DNA from: Lasiosphaeris hirsuta
Taxonomy: Eukaryota; Ascomycota; Sordariomycetes; Sordariales; Lasiosphaeriaceae
Length of the DNA: 64,000 nucleotides
Assembly: GCA_030549175.1 (NCBI GenBank)
Contig: JAUKUA010000004.1
Span: 4,526,001-4,590,000 of the forward strand
Reading direction: 5' to 3'
Shown in pieces: positions 57,706 through 64,000 of this stretch (position 1 is the stretch's first letter; the number at the start of each line of letters is the position of its first letter). A model generated the notes under the pieces. The model searched no databases. It was not told where the DNA came from and saw only the letters and a program-made list of their open reading frames with translations. The translations under genes and the position numbers were made by a program.

Positions 57706-59926
57706 AGGCCGGGTTGGCACAGACATGGCCTTGTTATCAAGGGGCGGGAAGTTAGAATCCCACACAAGACGGTCGGCCAGGCGTCAACACAATTGGCTTT
57801 AGCAATCTCCCAAAGGTTGTGCCGCGATGGTAGAATCAACTCTTGTCACTGCAAACTTGGACAATAATGGCAACCCGCGGACCATTTATTTTGTTTCATC
57901 TTTCGATGGCATCGATATTGTTTACTAGTCCACCTTGACACTACTAGCACTTCCCAATTGGATCAGGTTATTTTGCTGCCTAAGGCGGGCTGCATCTCCT
58001 GCTGCCTGGAACAGATGAGTTGGGCTTAGCGTCCCGGCACTGAGAGGGTTCCTCCCCTAATAACCTAGCGCTATGTTTAGGTCCCCATCCGGCATGCCGT
58101 CGCGTGGAGAGTCCGTATTTCGTCGCGGGGGCCGGGTCGCCGCACTGCTGTCCCTATTTCCGGCGGCCCCGTCACCAACTCCAAAAGAAATCCTGCTGAC
58201 CTAAACCACGGGAACCTGGTGATTCCGTATTTCGCGATGCCACCCGGCACACAACCCACGGGCTGGCGACGTTGCAAAGCGCGCCCCCGAGAATACGAGG
58301 CCGCAGAGCTGTCAGAAGTCTTAGCCGACAAATGAGCGGTGGCCGTGGATGTCGGGATGAAAATAATGAGAGAAAGAAAACATAAAAAATGAAAAGGGGG
58401 TATAAATGGTAAGTGCGTGGGAAATGGCATGGTGAACGGGATTACCTTTCACAGCGCCTCCGTGTGTCGACTAGATACGTGCGCGTCAATGATACTGGCT
58501 GCACCTCCGCGTGATGGCCAGGACGGGGGGATGGAGTTTGCGTGTGGAATTATCTGTGTGTAACGGGGTTGCGAACCAGCTAGTACATGCTCAATTGTCG
58601 TTTCTAATAGGATTGTCCGAAAAAAAAAAAAAAGTTTTGGGTTACATGAAGTACCGCACCGCTAGGGGAGAGAGGGGTGGGTCATAATTTTGTTTGGGCG
58701 CCCCTTATCCGCTTCGCTAGTGTGGGCGGAAGCCCACTCCTCAAACTCAACGTTGTCAGGTTGGATCGATACCGTTTACCTGAGTACGTCAGCCAGGTTT
58801 GACGATTTGGGCTCACTTTCGTTTTTCTTTTTCCTCCGCACCGGTCTCGGGTCTTCTTCCGACGATTGTGTTATGTACGACCAATTTTTTCTTTCTTTCC
58901 TCTCCTTGCTGCCATTCCCCTTGTCGTGTGCGGCTTGCATGACCAAAAAGGACTTCGCTCGCGCCGACACGCACCTCGCCGCGGGCGACCGACCGCCAAG
59001 ATACCGAAGCTATGTGCTATCCCACAATATGTATAGTATATGTCAGAAACGTGGACACTACAGGAACACTGAAAGGAAACTTTAGCTGGGAGCACTGAAA
59101 TGGGCCTCTGAGACTGTACATCGGCAGGGTATGGGATTATCTTAGCTCAGGGAAGAATCAGGGAAAGCTCAGGACAAATCAGCCACAGCTTGCCCTAGCT
59201 CACCCCAGCTCAGGATTATAAACGAAAAAGGAAATTCTATAAGCCCAGATTCGTCTCGGACAACCAAACTGTTTCCAGCTCCTTACGTAAGTAATTCAAT
59301 GTTTATTATCCATAATCGTATTATATACAAGCTCTTTGCAGAATAACTTGTCGTGAGAGTGACCATACTGTCTGGGCCCTTACGTAACCTCTGTTCCATA
59401 CTATTAACACCCTAGGCGTCCTGCCTTGCAGTCTATACCTACTTGGGTGCAGGTTGTAATAGTATTCTGTCAGCTCCGCTGGCTAGATACCCAGGGCCCC
59501 TGAGCCCCTTATCTTCTGACAAGGAGAGTATTTGTTTGTAGGGGGTGTAAGTGCGAGACTTGAGCCGAGCCTGAGCCAGGGTGAGCAATCTCACGTGCGC
59601 GAGGTAGGAAAAAGGAAATTTCGTGTACCCAAATTCATGTCATAAAAAAACGTATAATACAGCCAGCAGAACGATGAGATGATAGACCGAAGGTGGTAGA
59701 AATCCCGACTGTTGAATAGGTAGTGACTTAAAGAGCCGAACTCCTTTCTCTAGTTTTGAACCGATCCTACAGCCATGATGCTGGCCGGTTGGGTCGGGCC
59801 TCACGAACGGGGAGCTGAGCGGTTACGAGATGCTACTAGGCATCGGGTGATCTAAAGTCTCTTTAGAATTTGAAACTGTATGCTTTGGTTGGTACATTGT
59901 GCCCATCCGAACCTCAGTCCCTATGA
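57706..59926. other. Gene-free region with low-complexity and repeat patches
   Basis: About 2.2 kb, no supported gene. An A-run lies at 58621-58634. Two diverged copies of a GAAAAAGGAAATT...AAATTC-type sequence occur near 59227 and 59608. A candidate short inserted element at 59144-59508 is flanked by TTATCTT and has matching GCTCAGGG termini in inverted orientation. Confidence 0.4.
59144..59508. mobile_element. Possible short TIR element
   Basis: The left end is AGCTCAGGG and the right end CCCTGAGCCCC, that is (A/G)GCTCAGGG inverted. The 7-bp TTATCTT flanks both sides (59137-59143, 59509-59515). The TIR is only 8-9 bp and AGCTCAGG occurs several more times nearby, so the boundaries may be coincidental. 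Confidence 0.25.
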
Positions 59927-60877
59927 TCAAAAGGAAATCATGGGCAGTCGCTTCGCTGCGAAATACGCCCAATAAAATACCTGGTTGTCAGACGACGGCA
60001 CGCCGACCCAATCTCCTGCTAACGCCGCCAGCACCCAGTCGGTGTAGAGGGCGATCAAGGCGGTGAGGATGACAAAGCCAGCAAAAACAGTGAGTCCCAG
60101 CCCGGACAACGCTTTAATGAAGCCTCCACCGCCTCCTCTCTGGTAGAAGAAAACCAGCATGCAAAGCATCGGGACTCCCAGCAGCACGCCACCAAATGTG
60201 TATGTGATAATGCGTAGCTCCCAGATGGCCGAAAAGTTGAGCCGAACCAGGTTTACGACGCCCACAAAGCCGATAATGGCGCCTGCGAAATACAGAATAG
60301 ACCACCACATGATCTTGCCGAACGGGTTCGCCCTCGGGCTGGCCGCCTTGGGCGCATCCGAATAACCGCCGGAAACGGGTTGGTAGCTGCCATCGATAAT
60401 GCGGCTGTCTTTTGCTTTTCGGTCGTCGATAAGCCGTGCTGCGTGGATGGTCATGAAGGACAGGGTAACGGAAAGCAGGAGCTTCCAGACGGCAATGAGA
60501 ATAAACGACCGGCTGTTGCGGCACCTCACCATGACGAGCACCGTGAGGGGAAGCGTGATGCCCAGCCCAATGAAGCCGAATGCCAGGTTGAGCTTGCGCC
60601 CTGTGAGTTTGCGCCGCGGCCAGAACGGGCTGCGGCCCGTAGCCAAGCAAAGGACCGTGAGGTAGGTGAGAATATGGCTCGCGAAACCAATCGCACCGAA
60701 GGGGAGGGCGTAGCAGCGTATCTGTTCCTGGATAGTGCCGCCTTGCTCGTAGCCGGGATCCTTGAGCCACTCGTCGACCTTGGCTGTCAAGCCGAGGGTT
60801 GGGCTAGCTCTGGCAATGATGGCTAGAAGCAGCCAGGGGCTGCGGCGAGGAGAGAAGCTGCACTTTGTCATGGCCAT
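59927..60877 (-). CDS. Multi-pass membrane protein of unknown family
   Basis: One exon, 316 aa, from the ATG at 60877 (a second ATG two codons downstream is equally possible). Hydrophobic segments are YALPFGAIGFASHILTYLTV, LNLAFGFIGLGITLPLTVLV, FILIAVWKLLLSVTLSFMTI, MWWSILYFAGAIIGFVGVVN, IITYTFGGVLLGVPMLCMLV and LTVFAGFVILTALIALY, with a weaker N-terminal one that may be a signal anchor. Loops are short and basic, and there is a GGGGG stretch before the last spans. No transporter or receptor signature is visible. Intact codon use suggests a working gene. Confidence 0.75.
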   Translation of the reverse strand: MAMTKCSFSPRRSPWLLLAIIARASPTLGLTAKVDEWLKDPGYEQGGTIQEQIRCYALPFGAIGFASHILTYLTVLCLATGRSPFWPRRKLTGRKLNLAFGFIGLGITLPLTVLVMVRCRNSRSFILIAVWKLLLSVTLSFMTIHAARLIDDRKAKDSRIIDGSYQPVSGGYSDAPKAASPRANPFGKIMWWSILYFAGAIIGFVGVVNLVRLNFSAIWELRIITYTFGGVLLGVPMLCMLVFFYQRGGGGGFIKALSGLGLTVFAGFVILTALIALYTDWVLAALAGDWVGVPSSDNQVFYWAYFAAKRLPMISF

Positions 60878-62232
60878 GAAAATCCTATACAACTGGTGTG
60901 ATAAGAACTAATTCTCCATGCAGACGACTCTATAAGGCGATCTGGGCTGGTGCGCGACGCAGAACTCCCCAAAGAATGACCGATGAAATGTGAGCCGGCC
61001 CCAACTCTCCGCTCCGCGTCGGGCGCACTGTGCTCGCGAAAGATGCCGATCGAGCTGTTGTCTGTTGTCTCTTGCCCCCTTCGAAGACGGTGTTATAGAA
61101 CGGAAACGTCTCGGCTAAAAGGTACCATGAGAACGAGCGAAACCGGGGATCAAGGTGAAAAAGCGATTCAAAAGGTCTCGGCTGGACATTGTGAACACAT
61201 GGCGAACCCCAGCCTTTTTACTTGGACGACACATATTATGTGGTTCATCTCCGCTTTGATAGTTGGACGCCACAACGGAAGAGGCTGCAGGTCCAGGCGC
61301 TACACGTCGAAGAGCTGAGCAGACCCCTGGTTGCTGGCTGTCTTTTCGCTAGCAGAGCCTACGAACCAACCTGCACCAATGCACCACATAATGGCCCAGC
61401 CCCTCACGCGAAATTCAGGGCTTGCATCGGAATGGATAAGCGGCCCACCCGTCACCGCCGATGGCTGAGATATTCCACGACCGAGATTATCGCATCCCAA
61501 ATTGATGAAAACCCCCTCGCCTCCTTTTGGTTGCAGACGCCGACACAACACTGCACGCCGTACCGCCGCGCCAGGTCCCGAGTAGCGACAACGCAGGGAG
61601 AGGAAGACATACCGTGGCAGAAGAGACAACAGCAAATAGAAATACTGACTCGGAGAGCACAAAAGCTGCACCGTTCCTATCAGGCCCCTTCAACGGCGAC
61701 GGAGATGGGATTCTCCCCCAGATACGGCTGGTCGTCGACATCAAAAATCCTAGCCCGCAGGGGTTCCTCGATCCAGGTTCTGAAGCTATCATACCATGTG
61801 CAGGCACGCGGGACCAAGATGTTTTATGGTCTCGTCCCTTCCTTTAGCGACGTGGTAACCCAGGATTCCTCCCTGGACGTCTTCAAGGGAATGCTACAGC
61901 CGTCTTTGGGGCCAGCGACACTGCGGGACACATGATCCGTGACTATGGCAGTGCATACCGTGGCCCCATTTCGTCCAGCAATGCAGTTGTTGAAGGTCTT
62001 ATGGTTTAATAACCAGTCGCCCATGCCCAATCCGCGACGGAACCCGTTATCTACAAGCATTTTTTATTATGGGAAAAATATGGAAATAATACGCATCTGT
62101 GGACTAGGCTAATAAACACATAATCTGCGAGGGAAAGTGATAAGCTTCGGCTAAGAACGACGGAGAAGCTACCTAGGCCGTCATGACTGAAAACTACCGC
62201 GGCTCTAAGAAACAAGGGCTAGAATGAATTCG
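60878..62232. other. Intergenic without supported gene
   Basis: About 1.35 kb. Open frames exist on both strands (for example plus 61222-61935), but they start without a convincing context, show no domain and overlap equally long antisense frames. AT-rich at 62060-62110. Confidence 0.4.
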
Positions 62233-62889
62233 CTAAACGAGAACTTGACATGAAACATAGCGAAGTATAGTATCTAGAGCAAGGTCCTCGCCTTTGAAAC
62301 CACGAATCTTAATATCGTTCAGGAGACGGATGAGCCGGGTGCCTAGCTCCTCTTTAGTCTCACTACTGCGAGGCTGCTTGTCGCTCAGCTCCTCCAATTC
62401 TGCCGCATATATGACCGCCACCTTCTCTTTCTCGACAGATGTAGGGGCCGCGGCCTTCAATATCCTTATTTGCAGTTTGGCAAGAACTAGATGTAGTCGG
62501 GCCTTGGATAGCGGCTGGCGTTGCTTGCCCTGTTTCTCCCATTTGTCAATTTCGGCTTGCGCGGTATCCTGTATCGCAATCCAATACGCTAAGCCATTCC
62601 TCCTCAGGGCTTCCAAGTCCCTCGCTGGATTATTCACCCTCCACTCTTCGTCGCAATTCGAGCAAGGTCCCGGAGTACCTGGGACATCGTACGGAGACCT
62701 GAAATGCTCATACAGCTCAAACGCCGACAGCCTTTTCATGTCGTTGACATCCATCATCTCTCTAATAAACGCAAGGACACCAATCATAGCTTTCCCCGAC
62801 TCTGCTTCCGCCGTGGAAGCATAGGTTCTTGCATTGTCGGTTTCGATCAGCTCCACACAGTAGTTAGGTAGGCCAGGAAAAGGAAGCAC
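62233..62889 (-). CDS. Hypothetical protein, helical, 5' end uncertain
   Basis: The open frame of 218 codons begins with GTG at 62889 and has its first good ATG at 62787 (184 aa). The composition is that of a real protein: helical and charged, including FIREMMDVNDMKRLSAFELYEHF, a CSNCDEEW pair of Cys, LAKLQIRILKAAA, and KEELGTRLIRLLNDIKIRGFKGEDLALDTILRYV. An upstream exon is possible, since CTAAC followed by an AG lies inside the open frame near 62855-62865. The family is not recognised. It lies divergent to the S8-like pseudogene, about 150 bp away. Confidence 0.5.
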   Translation of the reverse strand: MLPFPGLPNYCVELIETDNARTYASTAEAESGKAMIGVLAFIREMMDVNDMKRLSAFELYEHFRSPYDVPGTPGPCSNCDEEWRVNNPARDLEALRRNGLAYWIAIQDTAQAEIDKWEKQGKQRQPLSKARLHLVLAKLQIRILKAAAPTSVEKEKVAVIYAAELEELSDKQPRSSETKEELGTRLIRLLNDIKIRGFKGEDLALDTILRYVSCQVLV

Positions 62890-62905
62890 CCAACAGCAAC
62901 ACCGA

Positions 62906-64000
62906 TTGACTGGACAAGATGCGGAATGCGCTCTACAATGCTGTCATCGAGAAGCTGGAGCAAATTGCAACCAAATCCCGAACCTAAGCAAGCCTCTCGG
63001 GAGACATAACCTCCACCTCGAGAGGCGTGTCACCAGCTCCAGCCCGTCGTACACCAAAACGACCCTGCCACAGGCACCCGCACGCAAAATTTTGACCGAA
63101 GAAGCTATTTTCTTCGACGGGGAAGCCTTGTGGGACGATGACGGGTACGTGTTCCCTTGTCGACACCAACAACACTAACACCCATTACAGGCGCGTCGGT
63201 CGTGCTGCTGCGTTCTTCGATTCAATGTCACAATTTCACAACCGCTGCATAAAGCCCAAGATCAACAATAATGAACACCAGATCGCCATTCTGGACACAG
63301 GCATCTAGACTGACAACAACGATATACATGGGCTCTGTGACGACATGCGGGAAACACGAAGGCGCGGCGGCTGCCGCTTGTGGAGGACAGGCCCTATCCG
63401 TCCCGTGCAGTCCTTTACCGGCGACCCTGACGATACAGGCGAGGACTCGACAGGGCATGGGACACATGTCGCGTGGCTGGCGCTCAAGACTGCGCCAGAT
63501 GCAGATATTGACATAGCCAAGATCTCTCATGATATGCATTTCAGCGACAACACGGCGGTTATAAGAGTGAGATAAAGGTCGCCCTCCTTTGTCCATTGGC
63601 CTTTCTGACAGTCTCTAGGCAATTGACTGGGCACTGAAGCTAAACGTTGATATTATCAACTTGTCATTCGGCTCCGCCTACATCGACTCGGGTATCGCGG
63701 AAGCTATCGACCGGGCCGCAGTCACCAGACCACATCCGACTCTTGTTTTTGCAGCGGCGTCAAACTCCAGGCGGAACAGCTGGTCTACCTTCCCCGCCAC
63801 ACATCACAGCGTCATCGATATTCATAGCCTTGACGGCAAAGGCAACGACAACGGCGGCCTAAATCCTTCACGCCCCCCCCGGTGTCGACAGCTTTGGCAC
63901 CTTGGGTGTTGCAATCGAAATGCTTTGGAACCAGCGAATGGAGGCCAAGTCCGGGAGTTCATACGCTACCCCGATCGCGACTGAAATTGCTGCTAACAGT
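62906..64000 (+). pseudogene. Subtilisin-like (S8) peptidase, broken, runs off right edge
   Basis: Three exons can be followed: up to 63144 (EEAIFFDGEALWDDDG), 63191-63566 and 63619 onward, with introns of 46 and 52 nt. All three catalytic motifs are visible: HQIAILDTG (Asp), TGHGTHVAWLALK (His) and, near the edge, SGSSYATPIATEIAAN (Ser); IINLSFGSAYIDSGI and FAAASNS (oxyanion Asn) lie between. The gene is broken by TAG at 63306-63308 just after the Asp motif and by one extra base in a C8 run at 63873-63880, after which the family sequence (GVDSFGTLGVAIEM) continues in another frame. The N-terminus is not identified. S8 domains of this type occur as effector or stand-alone proteins in fungal NLR-type systems. 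Confidence 0.75.

Noticed and set aside
61222..61935. 238-codon plus-strand frame
   Set aside because: No ATG context, no domain, and long antisense frames cover the same interval.

Overview
The window is nuclear DNA from a filamentous ascomycete, most likely a Sordariomycete. Genes carry short introns of about 46-200 nt with GT/GC...AG borders and CTAAC/CTGAC-like branch sites. Products are typical of Pezizomycotina: GH18 and GH7 secreted enzymes, an AzgA-type purine permease, a LaeA-like methyltransferase and a HeLo-domain protein. Broken genes and transposon relics share a mutation pattern in which stops arise from CAG/CAA to TAG/TAA or TGG to TGA, which fits repeat-induced point mutation (RIP). 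No tRNA, rRNA, CRISPR or prokaryotic operon was seen. Most ORFs in the window are shadows of spliced genes, so exon structures were built by hand from splice signals and reading frame.

Layout. 1-6 kb: a left-truncated CPA2 cation/H+ antiporter, a GPI-anchored Cys-rich wall protein and a seven-TM protein of unknown family. 6-15 kb: AT-rich repeat territory with a RIP-damaged small membrane-protein gene, a solo LTR (TSD ATAAC), a large inverted-repeat element and a Fot1/pogo transposon with intact ends but a dead transposase. 15-22 kb: a PsiD-type pyruvoyl decarboxylase and a LaeA-like methyltransferase. 22.5-23.5 kb: a NACHT/NLR pseudogene. 25-33 kb: a GH18 chitinase (with a GC-AG intron), a broken trypsin-like protease gene, an amidase remnant and a GH7 cellobiohydrolase whose second intron holds poly-T and GT tracts. 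35-40 kb: the seven-exon purine permease and a methyltransferase-like protein. 42-52 kb: a possible small spliced gene, a hAT relic with 8-bp TSD and a nested TG...CA LTR-like insert with 5-bp TSD, a broken small membrane-protein gene and a foldback MITE. 52-58 kb: two divergent intact genes, a predicted active kinase with helical and ankyrin repeats and a HeLo-pseudokinase. 59.9-64 kb: a multi-TM protein, a protein of unknown family and a broken subtilisin-like (S8) gene running off the right edge.

The most interesting unit is the divergent pair at 52.3-57.7 kb. A HeLo (HET-S-type, cell-death) domain fused to a kinase-like domain lacking catalytic residues lies 365 bp from, and head-to-head with, an RIPK-like kinase-ankyrin protein. 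This recalls the MLKL/RIPK division of labour and the NLR/het-S gene pairing of fungi. Remnants of other families found in fungal NLR-type recognition systems (NACHT, trypsin-like, S8) lie in the same 42 kb, so the window looks like a turnover zone for self/non-self recognition genes.
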